Position numbers and translations under genes: made by a program. Below, one piece after another: positions 10,139 through 20,800 of a DNA stretch of 64,000 nt. The stretch is from Closterium sp. Naga37s-1 (lineage: Eukaryota; Streptophyta; Zygnematophyceae; Desmidiales; Closteriaceae), in assembly GCA_947471745.1 (NCBI GenBank), contig CANJKZ010000978.1, forward strand, positions 619,501-683,500. The letters are read 5' to 3'. Positions within the stretch are counted from its first letter, which is position 1; each line of letters begins with the position of its first letter. The notes beneath the pieces are model-generated. The model saw only the letters and a list, made by a program, of their open reading frames with translations, ran no database searches and was not told the origin of the DNA.

Positions 10139-12306
10139 TCAAAGACCAATACACCCAGCAGAGTTAGTACACTTGGGAATAGGCGACTGGAAGCGTTGTC
10201 CCCGCTTGCACATATTGCCGACGCCGCTCGCAAACATGAGATTGAAATGGTCGTCTTTTGAAACAGTGTAGGTGTAGCTTCCCGATTTCGATGCTTTCTT
10301 GAGAGTCTTAGTGGCCTTGCTGGTCTTGCACTGGGCCCAGTACTTGGGTTGGGTGAATGTTGTTGGATCGGTGTATTGAGTGATAAACTGATGGATATCA
10401 GAACGCTGTGTCCATTTAAAAACTGCAACAACGGCAGCGAATCGGGTGGGCATGGGGAGGAGGGGTGAGGGGGAAAGGGGGGAAGGGGAAAGGAGGGGAG
10501 GGTGGGGGATAGGGGAACATTTGAGTCAGTTACGATGCCTCCCTCTTCTCAGACACAACTCGTATCAGAGTCGCATGATTCAGTGCGTTTGAGAGCGGTT
10601 GAATGCGTTTACATGCGATACAGTGCGGTGCGACACAATCCTGATGAGACGTTGTGCAGAAGGGTGCAGAGGGGGAGGGGCAAGGGTGCAGAGGGGGAGT
10701 GGCTAGAAGGGGGGGAGAGTGGGGAGGGAAGCAGGGGGTTGAGGAAGCTCAGCTGATCTAAACAGAGGGCAATCACAGTTTTTTTAAGGTGCCTCAGAAA
10801 TCGTCTGTAGCCAACCAATGAAGAGGGTAAGAGCAGCGGCACCAGCGTCAGCAGTAGCAGCACCGCAATCAGCCACTCTGCACCGCACTCTGCCACCCCG
10901 CACCGCACTCACCCAGCTTGTCGCCCGTTTCAACAGGCGGGCACTCAATCGTCAGCAGGGCCCACAGCGAAAGCCATACCCCTCAGCCTGTTTGCACCGC
11001 ATTCAGCCTCTCTGCACCGCACTCAGCCTCTCCGCATCGTACTTGACCTCTCTGCACTGCCCTCACCCTCTCCGCACCGCACTCACCCAGCTTGTCGCCC
11101 ACTTCAATAGGTGGGCACTTCCACTTAATCGTCAGCGGGCCCCACGGCGACAACCTGTAAGGCCCGCCCACTTGAATCGTCTTCGCCTGGCATCGCGCGC
11201 ATGAATGGAGATACACGGGCAAGAGAAAGAGGTGGGAGATACAACAAGAGACTAACAGATAAATCATATAAGGCCCACCCACTTGAATCGTCTTCGCCTG
11301 GCATCGCGCACATGAATGGGGGTGAGAGGAGGAAACACGGGCAAGAGAAAGAGGTGGGAGAAACAACAGAAGACTCGTTAGCGCAACCCTCGTTAGCGGA
11401 ACTCTCATTAGCGAAGCTTCTCCTTGGCTCGTCCTACGTACGTCTCCCTGTCCCGTACGCTGGTCTTCAATCCGCTAGCCGTGCGTCGTGTGGGACTGTG
11501 GCATTGACCGAACGGTCAGGATCACACGGCACGGATCGCACGGCCAGGTTCGCACAAGCGCTCAGACAATCTTGAGTAAAAGGGAGGGGAAAGAAAAGAG
11601 ACATTGGCGGTCAGGTGGGAAGTGTAGTTGCATTGGCGTTGGAAGTGTAGTTGCTGTTGCCTGACTTGCGCTACGGCGGCTTCTGATGCGCCGTTCAAAA
11701 TAGACTGCTGCCCAAATTTAAAAATAGAGCTCTCGCTCTGTCCAAGAGTCGAGAGAGCAGCAGCAGCAGCAGTAGCAGACGGGACGGGTTTCAACAGGAT
11801 TCTTAAAAAGATAAAAGAGAGAGAGAGAAAAAAGGGCGGCATGTGAAAGGTGTGGTTGTTGCTGTCACCTGGACTTGTGCGACGGCTGGCAACGAGAGAT
11901 AGAGCAGCAGCAGACGAGACGGGAGACGGGAACGCGACGGGCGGCGCGTGTCGGGCGAAGGGCGACGGGCGAAGGGGCAAACGGCGAACGGCGACAACGA
12001 CGGGCGATTGGAGACAGAGAAAATAGGATGGGGAGAACGAAGTACAGGCAAGGAAGACAAGAAATCAGTAGGGAGCAGATTGTGTGTGATGGAAGAGCCG
12101 TGGGGGTTGAGCAATGGCGTCGCTAGCTCTGGCGCCGCTACATAAACATAACGAGACGTGCTAAAACGGGGACGAAAGACGCCGCGAGGAGAATAAAAGG
12201 CAGAACATAGCATAAGCAAGAGAGGAGGCAAGGAGAGGCGCGCACTTGAGAGCAGGAGGGCGCAAGCGGTTGCTAGTAAGGCCAGAGAAACGCGGCGCGT
12301 GGCCAT
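10139..12306 (-). CDS. Phytocyanin-like protein 1 (copper ligands missing), three exons
   Basis: Exon 1 (12,306-12,244) codes a signal peptide, MATRRVSLALLATACALLL. Exon 2 (11,186-11,087, acceptor CCAG, donor GTGAGT) gives AKTIQVGG, WGP and GDK. Exon 3 (10,422-10,139, acceptor TTGTTGCAG) gives VFKWTQRSDIHQF, YWAQC and GNMCKRGQRF. The exon 2/3 join (phase 1) rebuilds the family signature D-x-L-V-F-x-W. Both disulphide Cys are kept. The copper sites are not: the first His position is Asp, the Cys ligand is Ser (FASG) and the second His is Met; only the axial Gln (GQ) remains. This fits the non-copper, early-nodulin-like branch of phytocyanins, secreted proteins of the cell surface. Exon 1 joins exon 2 in frame only with a GC donor. 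Intron 2 holds a truncated exon 2 copy and a palindrome. Confidence 0.8.
10779..10800. repeat. Micro-palindrome, degenerate (phytocyanin 1 intron 2)
   Basis: A T-run, then AAGGTGCCTCAGAAA: an imperfect member of the T-run/AG/CT/A-run palindrome family. Confidence 0.45.
10902..10975 (-). repeat. Truncated copy of phytocyanin 1 exon 2 inside intron 2
   Basis: The minus strand repeats the 3' half of exon 2, including GGGCGACAAGCTGG and its donor GTGAGTGCGG, with several substitutions. It lacks the acceptor and the AKTIQVGG start, so it is unlikely to be a usable exon. Confidence 0.75.
11160..11367 (-). repeat. Tandem duplication of the phytocyanin 1 exon 2 acceptor region
   Basis: The stretch 11,160-11,255 (pyrimidine tract, acceptor and the codons for AKTIQVGGPY) recurs at 11,270-11,367. 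The upstream copy loses exon similarity right after GGPY, giving a second possible acceptor that leads out of frame. Confidence 0.75.
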
Positions 12307-13124
12307 GGCTGGAGGCGCGCAACCAAGGGGTTTTCAACGCTGATAAATGCTGAGGAGAGAGTGAAGGAGGCACTCAAACGGGATACTGTAAAATGGCGCG
12401 AGGCACGAAAACAAAATGGAGGAAGGAATCCAGGAGGTCGAGGCAAAACTGTGTTCCTTGTGCTCTGTAAGTAAAGCTTGTTGAAGCATGAAATTGGGGT
12501 GGAGTGGGTTGGTTGTTGGTAGGAGTGGCTATGCTTTTAGCGGGGTTGGTTGATCGGTTGAGTTCGGGATCGCGGAAGAGAGTGATAGGAGCGGAACGGG
12601 CAGGGTAGTAAAAATTGTTGGAAAACATACTTAGCCTTTCAATCGTGTTCAAAGTTGATTTTGCTTAGCTAAAACATGGAACATCCGGAGCTGTGTGTCT
12701 CGGCGACAAAAGGTGTTCCACGGGCACAGCCAAACCCATTTCAGTCGATGGAGATAAGGCCCTAAAAACCGAATTCTACACCTCGGGATGCCGAGCGGAG
12801 CCGACGTGCCACACCGCCACCGAAAACCCACCCAGCAAACCAACAACGTGCGCGCGGCGAGGCGGGCACGCTGCTGCAGTTGGACTGTGGCACAAAAAAG
12901 ACAACAGCGTCCAGAGTGTCGCGTCGCTATTTCCATCCAGTAAGAAAGCCGACTCCTCCAAACCTGAAGTACAGCCCACATGTCTGGTTCATGCACTGTA
13001 CACGTGGGCGGAATTTTGCTTAAATGCCTGGCCGCTAGCACGGCACGGCTGGTGCCTTGCTTGCCTCACCTCGAGGTTTGGTTCGGAGAAGCAGTAGGTT
13101 GGCTTGCGCACTGAACGAGCTTTA
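12307..13124. other. 5' flank of phytocyanin 1; no gene seen
   Basis: Part of the region between two divergent phytocyanin genes. Nothing recognisable in any frame. Confidence 0.45.
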
Positions 13125-13565
13125 GGACGTGGGCCCAATCGAGTTTGATCGCGACTGATCTGATCGGGTCGGATCTGATCGGGCTGCTTGTGATCGCAGT
13201 GCCCGAGCCGTCCGATCAATAGTAAGTTTTTCAGCGCCTGCACAGCAAGCGCGATACACTTACGTTGCAATTTCGTCCCCATACCAGCGAGATTGGCGAC
13301 CAGATGTCACCTCGCGAATATATTCGTTTTCCTGTAATTGCAACAGTGTAACTGCTCGTGAGCATCGCTGTGGGCCCCGATCACGTGCGATCAACTGATC
13401 GCCTGTGATCGAGGAAAATCGACTCTGATCGGGATGAAAATCGGGTCTGATCGAGTTAGAGCGATTGGCTGATTGCCCCCGATTGCCTGAAATTGGCTTC
13501 CAGGATTCCTGGAAGTTGTTGGTCATTTCTGATCGAGGCGATCAGACCCGATTGGGCCCACGTCC
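13125..13565. mobile_element. Tourist-like MITE (PIF/Harbinger-related)
   Basis: Terminal inverted repeats of about 29 bp start GGACGTGGGCCCAATCG, with two transition differences between the ends. The element is flanked by TTA at 13,122-13,124 and 13,566-13,568, the classic 3-bp target site of Tourist elements. Many copies of CTGATCG or GATCGGG lie inside the termini on both sides. 441 bp, non-coding. It lies between the two phytocyanin genes, so it could affect their shared upstream region. Confidence 0.82.
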
Positions 13566-14247
13566 TTAGAGTGTCTGGGCTGGGTACTGTAAAAATACCC
13601 ATATGTCTCCCATAACGGGGAGACTGGAGCTAAGCATTTTAAAACGTCCTGTTTTAATAGGGTTATAGACAACCTATGTAAACAAATAGAAATTTCGTGC
13701 AAGTCTAAAAAAAAATCTCCTACAAGGTGGGTAGAAAGTAGTTGATGCTGGGTGGTCGGTGACTGGTCGCACCGCATCACGTCTGCGAGAGCTGGTTGGT
13801 GGCGGTGTTCGGTTCGGTGGTAGGTTCGGTTCACGGAACTAGTGGTGGTGTGAGTGGGTTCGGCTGATCGCGATTCGCGGTGTAGCAGACTCGGAGGTTT
13901 CTGTAATGCACCCCTCTCTCCTTTTGAGGTTTGTTTGTTTCCAACTTTCCACCCCTCCCACCTCACCGAACCAGCGAACCCGAACTGGCCAGCATCAGCT
14001 CACCATTTCCACCCACCTTTCATACTCCCGCCATTTGGCTAGACCAATGCACATGGGTATCATCAGGTATACAGAAGCATGAAACTAGAGTGAAAGTGAT
14101 TTTTTGTTAGTACTCGTTAGCAATCTTGCAACGACCGACGCCCACCTTTTAGCGTTAGGGTTTCCACATTTCTTTCAACCTCTAGTGTTCTGCCTCCCGC
14201 TCATTCGCAACGTTGCCGCGACGGCTGTGGCTCGACACCTTACAACA
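13566..14247. other. 5' flank of phytocyanin 2; no gene seen
   Basis: Likely promoter and leader of the plus-strand phytocyanin gene. No coding signal found. Confidence 0.45.
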
Positions 14248-16332
14248 ATGTCCACGCGGCTCGTGCTGTTGCTAGCAAGCATAACGCTTCTCGCTCTGCT
14301 CTCAAGTGCGTAAGAACAATTGTCAGGCGACACTGGAGAAAATATTTAATATACTCTACTTCCAGTTTCCGCCCCCTGTTATCCCCTGCATTTGCGTTCG
14401 CGTTTGCGTCTGCGTCTGCGCTTTGGTATGCGTTTGCGTTTGGTTCTGCGTTTGCGTTTGCGTTTGCGTCTCTGGAAAACGCGGTCGTTTGTGAAACGCG
14501 TATTCTATCGTTTCGGTGAGCGAAGAACACGTGATGTGATGAAGATGTCACTCATCATTCGTCGCGACTTTTGAGTGGACTCAAAAGTCACCTCGGTGAG
14601 CGAGATGCACGTGATGGGAGCAGCTGCCAATGATCACTCGTCGCCCGCCCTTGTTCTGCTATGTTCGTTATTCCCCCCTTATTCTCTCCCCCACCGACCT
14701 CCCCACCCCCACTCCCCCCCGCCCCCCCTTCCCCCCCCCACCGTCCCCCCTTTTCCCCTCCCCCCCCTCCTCTCCGCCCTCCCACCTCGTTCGTCCACCC
14801 TTGTTCGTCCCGTTGTGTCCTGCTAAGCCCTCTCTGACTCCACGGTTCTGCTGCTCTTGTCGTGCCCCCCTTGTCCTGTCGCCTCTATTTATCCGCACCT
14901 GTTTTTTAGGCGCCTAAAAACAGACTCCGCACCGACATCACTGCTTCCTGCTGACCTTCCACCTTCTCTCTCCCCCGCTCTTCCATTCTCTCCTGTCCAC
15001 TCCGCACTGCCGCTCCCACTCATAACACCCTCCTCTTCTCCTTCCCCTCTCCCTCGCCCTCCCTCCCATGACCATTCCTGTCCCCATGGCCGCGTCGTCG
15101 CTATTGACCGCGCCACGCGCACCTCTCTCTCCCGCACTTCCGCTCCCACTCATGAACAATCTCTCTTCTCCCCCCCCCCCCCCCCCCCCCCTCCCATGAC
15201 CATTCCGCACCGCCATGGCCGCGGCGTCGTCGCTATCGACCGCGCCACGCGCACCTCTCTCTCCCGCGCTCGCGTTTTTCGGCGCTCCCTCCAACCGATT
15301 TGGCGCTGCCTGTGCCTGTTTCGGCGAACCAGGCTTCTCGCTGGCAGAGGTTAGCGCTCTCTTCTGCCCCATTCCCGTCTCCCCCTCGCCTATGGGCCTC
15401 CTTTCCGCCTATCCCCTCCCCTATCACCTCGGCCTATCGCCCTCCTTGCCCCCCCCATCCAACCAGGCTTCTCGCTCGCACAGGTTAGCGCTCTCTTCTG
15501 CCTCATCCCCTTAAAAAATATAAATCTATATTCCCGGGTAGTGTCCTTGGGTGGCTCTCTCCAGCCCATCTTTATTTGCGCATGAGTTTGAGTTTGCACA
15601 TTTGAGCCTGCTTCCTAGTTGTTGCTTCCTAGTGTTTGGAAAACTAGGAACCCTAATTTCTCCCTGGTGTTTTGTCGCGTCCTCCCGGGACTGCTTCGGT
15701 TATATCAAGGCCTTGTTTTGAGTCGACTCAAAACAGTGTTTGGGAAACTAGGAACCCTAATTTCTCCCTGGTGTTGTCGCGTTTTGGAGACTAGTCCCCG
15801 GACTGATTCGGTTATATCAAGGCCTCACGCCCTTAACAACCCCCTCCCCTCCCTCTTTTCCAACCCCCCACCTTCTCCCCCTTATCTCTGCAGTACTAGT
15901 GGAAACTCGACAAACACTCACTTTGTTGCGTGCTGCTGCTTTTTTTCTGTTCTTGTTTTCCAATGGGCAGGCGAAAACGATTTATGTTGGCGGTCGCAAT
16001 GCATGGAACCCGTGGGGCCCGGGAGTGAGGAAATGGAAGGGCCCTAACAAAGTCTTGAAAGGCGACACACTGGGTGAGTCATGCTCTCTCTCCCTCTCCC
16101 TCTCCCTCTCCCTCTCCCTCTCATTCTCTCTCCCCCTCTCTCTCTCCCCTCCTCTCTCTCCCCCCCTCTCTCTCTCCCCTTCTCTCTCTCTCTCTCCCCT
16201 TCTCTCTCTCTCTCTCTCTCCCCTTCTCTCTCTCTCCCCCTCTCTCTATCTCCCCCCCTCTTGCTCTCCCCCTCCCTCTCTCCCTCACTCATTCACTCAC
16301 TCTCTCTCTCTCTCTCTCACTCACTCACTCAC

Positions 16333-16424
<92 letters not shown>

Positions 16425-17133
16425 GGTCCTTTGTATTAATTCAGCAGGGGGTACAGACATACAGTTTGACTCGTGAATCCCTTAGACCCTCTGACCCATT
16501 TACCCATCCCTCTGACCCTCCCCCCCCCTGAGTGACCCTCTACCCCTCCAGCGTGTGGAGGATGTCCCCTAGGTGCAGCGGCCATGGGTCCGCTGCCATC
16601 TGGGGGTGCGCCGCCTCGATCCCCGCCCTGGCCTTGGTGTGCAGGGCATTCGCCTATCTTGGTGTGCAGGGCATTCGCCTGGGAGCGCTGGAGGGCCACT
16701 GACCAGCGCTGGCTGAAGTGGCAGGCCATCTTCTTGGCGGATTTCGCCAAGGGGTTGGCCCTGAAGCAGTTCTCTCTCTCTCTCTCTCTCACACACTCTC
16801 TCTCTCACTAACTCACTCACTCACTCACTTACAAACCTCTGTTCTGTTTCATTCCAACAAAATGCTGCAGTGTTCAGATGGAAGAAAAAATCGAATGTGG
16901 TTATGCTGGGCGATGCAACGGACCCTGCGGCGCCTTATTATTACGGCAAGTGTACATACGACACGAACGATGCCACGCTTCACACTGTGATCGCGGAAGC
17001 CAAGGCCTCGGGATCTGCCAAATTCACGATTCCCAAGGACGCTCAGGCACTCCATTTTTGGTTCATCAGTACCGTTGGCAAGACATGCAAGAACGGGCAG
17101 AAATATGAAACGCCACCTATCATTGCACCGTAG
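14248..17133 (+). CDS. Phytocyanin-like protein 2 (copper ligands missing), three exons
   Basis: Exon 1 (14,248-14,307) codes the signal peptide MSTRLVLLLASITLLALLSS. Exon 2 (15,971-16,073, after a T-rich tract and GGGCAG) codes AKTIYVGG, WNPWGPG and KGDT. Exon 3 (16,871-17,133, after ATGCTGCAG) codes VFRWKKKSNVV, YYYGKC and GKTCKNGQKY. The exon 2/3 join restores GDTLVFRW in phase 1. Two Cys that form the family disulphide are present. The copper ligand positions read Asn, Ser and Thr, with only the axial Gln left, so copper binding is unlikely. It is the head-to-head partner of phytocyanin 1, with the same exon structure and the same odd exon 1 end (TCAAGTGCG). Intron 1 holds three palindromes and two local duplications; intron 2 holds a 340-bp CT tract. 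AATAAA near 17,190 is a likely poly(A) signal. Confidence 0.82.
14385..14475. repeat. Hexanucleotide repeat (TTTGCG)n
   Basis: About a dozen imperfect TTTGCG or CTGCG units in intron 1 of phytocyanin 2. Confidence 0.8.
14567..14588. repeat. Micro-palindrome between direct duplications
   Basis: The core TTTTGAGTGGACTCAAAA is extended by AC and GT. Both sides carry copies of a segment of about 53 bp that starts CGGTGAGCGA and ends ATCAYTCGTCGC (14,514 onward and 14,594 onward). Confidence 0.85.
14899..14923. repeat. Micro-palindrome, AGGCGCCT core
   Basis: TTTTTAGGCGCCTAAAAA inside CTG and CAG. The G/T and A/C pairs differ from the GAGTC type in a matched way on both arms. No clear flanking duplication. 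Confidence 0.8.
15169..15191. repeat. Poly-C run
   Basis: About 22 C in a row in intron 1 of phytocyanin 2. Copy number here is likely to be unreliable. Confidence 0.8.
15714..15735. repeat. Perfect 22-bp micro-palindrome between tandem copies
   Basis: GTTTTGAGTCGACTCAAAAC plus one matching base each side. It separates two copies of a block of about 85-90 bp (15,631-15,714 and 15,735-15,825) that includes GGAACCCTAATTTCTCCCTG. Confidence 0.88.
16080..16421. repeat. CT microsatellite in phytocyanin 2 intron 2
   Basis: About 340 bp of CT/CCCT repeats starting just after the exon 2 donor. The long Ser/Leu/Pro frames here are artefacts of the repeat. Confidence 0.92.
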
Positions 17134-17899
17134 TGATGGTAGGAGCAATTGTGTGCGAATGGCTGGTTGAAGTATCTGCATGCATGTTTAATAAATTACT
17201 GGTACTGTAGATAGGTTGCATCTATCCTTTTAGTAGTTTGTAAGTATGAACTGCCTACATTGAGCATCTGACAAGGAAACTGGAAGGCAGTGTAATTGGA
17301 GCAGCAGTAATTGCCAGTGCCTCAGATAGGTGGGTATGTTGGTCAGCAGCAGTGTGCTTTGGAGTTTGGTTTTGTCAGTTGTGATTGTAACAGTTTTGTC
17401 AGTGCCTACAGTTATGTCTGCTGGTTTGCAGCACCACAACAGGGGAACGCAGCAAATTGTTCTACTGTAAGAACCTCCAGGGTTCTAAGAACGATAAGCA
17501 AACTCCATTTCTATTGACAAATGCAGCAGTGTACCAAATGCATAGCACAGTACAGTACAGTCCGTACAGTACAGCATGGGAACACGCCCCCAAAGTGCCT
17601 GACACCATCCCCCACAGTTGCTGTGTGAAGGTAGGCCCCACTCCTGCCCCCACTCATGCCCCTTGGTGAGATGGGAACACGCCCCCAAAGTGCCTGAAAC
17701 GAGCAATTGCGGCAGAGGAAGAGAGAAACGCATTAGGGGAACTCCATCAAAAGAAACATGCACGCACGCACGCACGCACGCACATCCACGAGTTCTTCTG
17801 CTCCCAGCAGGGAGTCACACCCTCTCTGCACCACCACCAGTTGCCGCCCACCACTCTTGAGGCACCTCAAACCTCAAATCTGAGAATTGGTTGACCCAC
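17134..17899. other. 3' flanks of phytocyanin 2 and CCZ1; truncated CCZ1 exon copy
   Basis: No independent gene. A CACG microsatellite lies near 17,760-17,785. 17,785-17,856 is a diverged copy of the last CCZ1 exon (17,919-17,995), ending at a palindrome. A 27-bp block (ATGGGAACACGCCCCCAAAG onward) occurs twice, near 17,575 and 17,671. Confidence 0.7.
17857..17870. repeat. Micro-palindrome at the end of a truncated CCZ1 exon copy
   Basis: TTGAGGCACCTCAA follows directly on the duplicated last-exon fragment; the authentic copy resumes about 50 bp to the right. Confidence 0.7.
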
Positions 17900-20800
17900 T
17901 CACTGTGCATTGAGTCTGTCCACGAGCTCTTCTGCTCCCAGCAGGGAGTCACACCCTCTCTCCACCGCCACCACCAGCTGCCGCCCCCCACTCCTCCTCT
18001 CCACCACCCACGCGTTCCTCCCCACCTTCGATGCCACCTCCTCACTCTCCTCCTCGCTTTCCTCCTCACCCTCCTCCCCAAGCCACTCCCCCTTTTCCGC
18101 TCCTCGCCCTCCTTCCTCTCCTCTCCCCCCCTCTCCCACTCCCGCCTCTCCCACCCTCCCCTCTCCTCCCTCCTCCTCACTCATCCCTTCCCTCTCCCGA
18201 TCTACTGCCCTGCTCCTAGCAACACTCTCCTCCCCCTCGCCTGCCCCAATTGTTGCTCCCCTTGCATCTTCCTCTCCCCTCCCCTCCTCTCCACCCTTTG
18301 AAATATTCGACCCTGCACCCTCCCCATCTCTGCTTGCTGCATGTCGCTCCCTTGACCCTGCAGCAGCAGTAGTCAGAGGGAAGAGCAGGAGGGCAGGCAG
18401 AGGGAAGAGCAGGAGGGCAGGCAGAGGGAGCAGCAGCAGTGGTAGCTGCCAATTTGGCAATCACATCTGTGAAAGCCATAGCAGGGAAGAAGCACCAGCA
18501 ACAGGCACACCAGAAGCATAAAGATCAACACCCGCATTCCCCTCCCTTTACCTGATATTTTCAACTTCCTCTCCTCCTCCCCCCCAAGTAAATCCACCAC
18601 TTCACTTCCTTCCTCCCTCCCCACCTCGATTTTTTCAGGTGACTAAAAAACGGCCTAAACTTTGAGACAGTTCAAAACCCACCCCCATACTTGTTTCTCC
18701 TCTTCCCGCCCTCCCAGTCAGCGCATTTCTTTGCTTCCTTCCTTCTCACTTGAGATAGTTTTTGGAGCGCATCACTTCTTTGAAACTAGTTCTTAGAGGG
18801 ACATAAGGAATCGACTCATATAGGTGTTCTCAATCTTGAGGCACTTCAAAAAATAACCCATACCTTTCTCTCCTCTTCCTGCCCTCCCTGGGAGCGCATC
18901 CCTTCTCTTCCTTCCTCCTCCCTGCATCCTCAGCATTTCCTTCCTCTGCTGCTGCCTGTCCACCTCGTGTCTCATCTGGTTCAGCACTGCGAGGGAGTCC
19001 TGGGGGAGGGAAAGGGGTTGTAATTGGTGCATGGGAGGGAGAGGAGGTGCAGTTGGTGCATGGGAGGGAGAGGTGTTGGTTGGGATCGTCAATGCATCAC
19101 CATTTGCGATGATCAGCAACACACCATCTCCTCTGCTGCTGCTGCCTGTCCGCCTCGTGTCTCATCTGGTTCAGCACTGCCAGGGAGTCCTGAAGGAGGG
19201 AGTGTAGGGTGCGGGGAGGGCATGGTTTCAGCGGCGCAAGGAAGGGAGAGGGAGAAAGGGAGGGAGAGAAAGGAAGAGGGAGAACGCAAGAGGGAGAAAG
19301 GGAGAGCGAGAGGCGGTGCAAGAATGTGAGAGGTAGCGGTTTGAATCGTCGATGCATCACCTCTTTTGATCCACGAGCACACAGTCGGGGACCAACCTTT
19401 GATAGGATGGCAACACACGGGGGTGAGCTTGCAGGGAATGGGCCACTTTTGAGAATTCTCACCGAAACTAGTTTGCCTCGACTTTAATCTCTTAGTGGAT
19501 TCTTGAGTCGGATTTCTTGAATTTTCTTGTTTAAGCTGGAGATAACAAAAGATCATACTGTCAATCTTTTGCTAAAAGTTTCTGTTAGATGGCTGCTCGC
19601 CTAATCAAATGGCTGAAGGATGGCAACACACAGGGGTGAGCTTGCAGGGCGTGTGCCACTTTTGAGAATTCTCACCAGAAAGCGACCCTGGCGAGGGTGG
19701 TGACTTTGCAGGGAGGCGAGGTGGAGAAGGGGAGAAGAAGAGGGTCAGTGCAGAGTTAGGGAGAGAGGGGGATGGTATAGCGGAGTGGGGGAGTTTGATG
19801 AGGTGACAACCAACCTTGGCGAGGGTGGTGACTTTGCAAGGCGGGGAGGCGGAGAAGGAGCAGAGCAGAGGGTCGGTGCAGAGGTAGCGACAGCCCTGAA
19901 TGTGGGCTGCTTGCGGGTTGATGTGGTGCCTTTGAAGCAACGCCTCCAGTGCTTCCATCTCCCTCAGGAGCTGTTGAGGGAAAGGGGGAGAAGAAGGGGA
20001 AATCTGAGCAACACGCACTGGAGGCAGCGGGTGAGAAGCCGCGGTAGCGGCAGGAAGCTCTGGATGTGGGCACAGGGCTGCTTGGGGGATGATGTGGTGC
20101 TGTTGACGCGACGCCTCCAGTTTTGAGTCGTCTCAAAACGATGATGTGGTGCTGTTGACGCGACGCCTCCAGTGCTTCCATCTCTTTCAGTAGCTGATGA
20201 GGGACGGGGGGGGAGGCAGTGGCCCATTTGCCCTTAATCTCACCTCACCTCGCAGACAAGGCAACACCTCAACTCACCTCGGGGTGTTGTGTTGGCCCAT
20301 TTTCCCTTCATCCCTCCTCTGCTGCTGCCGTGATTGCTGGAGTGTTGGTTCTGTAAGAACTGAGCTTGAGCTGATAGACTAGTAATGAGCTCACAGCTCT
20401 TTAAGTATATCCGAAATGAGCAAGGTATGGATGGGGAAGAGATCGGGGGTAATCCCAAGGGGATTGGGGAAAACCCCAAGGCAATCTCCAATTGGTGGGT
20501 TGGAGATTGCTCAGTGATCACATTTGGGTTTGATTGGGACGTGGGTGTACACCCAACCAACACAAAGTGCAAACTACACTAAGCTAGAACATAAAAGGTA
20601 CAAGTACAAAAGTTGAGATTGAGGGCTAACACTAACGCCCCCCCATAGATGTCAATCGAACTCAAGGCTGAGAAGGTGGGGCACACAGTCCCATAGCGTC
20701 AAGAAGACGATGGTGTGGAACCTTCTCATGGGGCTTGGTGAACAGATCAGCCAAGTTTCAGTCATAAGCAATGTACTGCACCTTCAGCTGATCACGCTGA

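Noticed and set aside
11803-12306. 167-codon minus-strand protein starting MATRRVSL
   Set aside because: Only the first 21 codons match a signal peptide shared with phytocyanin 2; the rest is intron.
16074-16531. Ser/Leu-rich protein of 120-210 codons
   Set aside because: Translation of a CT microsatellite inside an intron.
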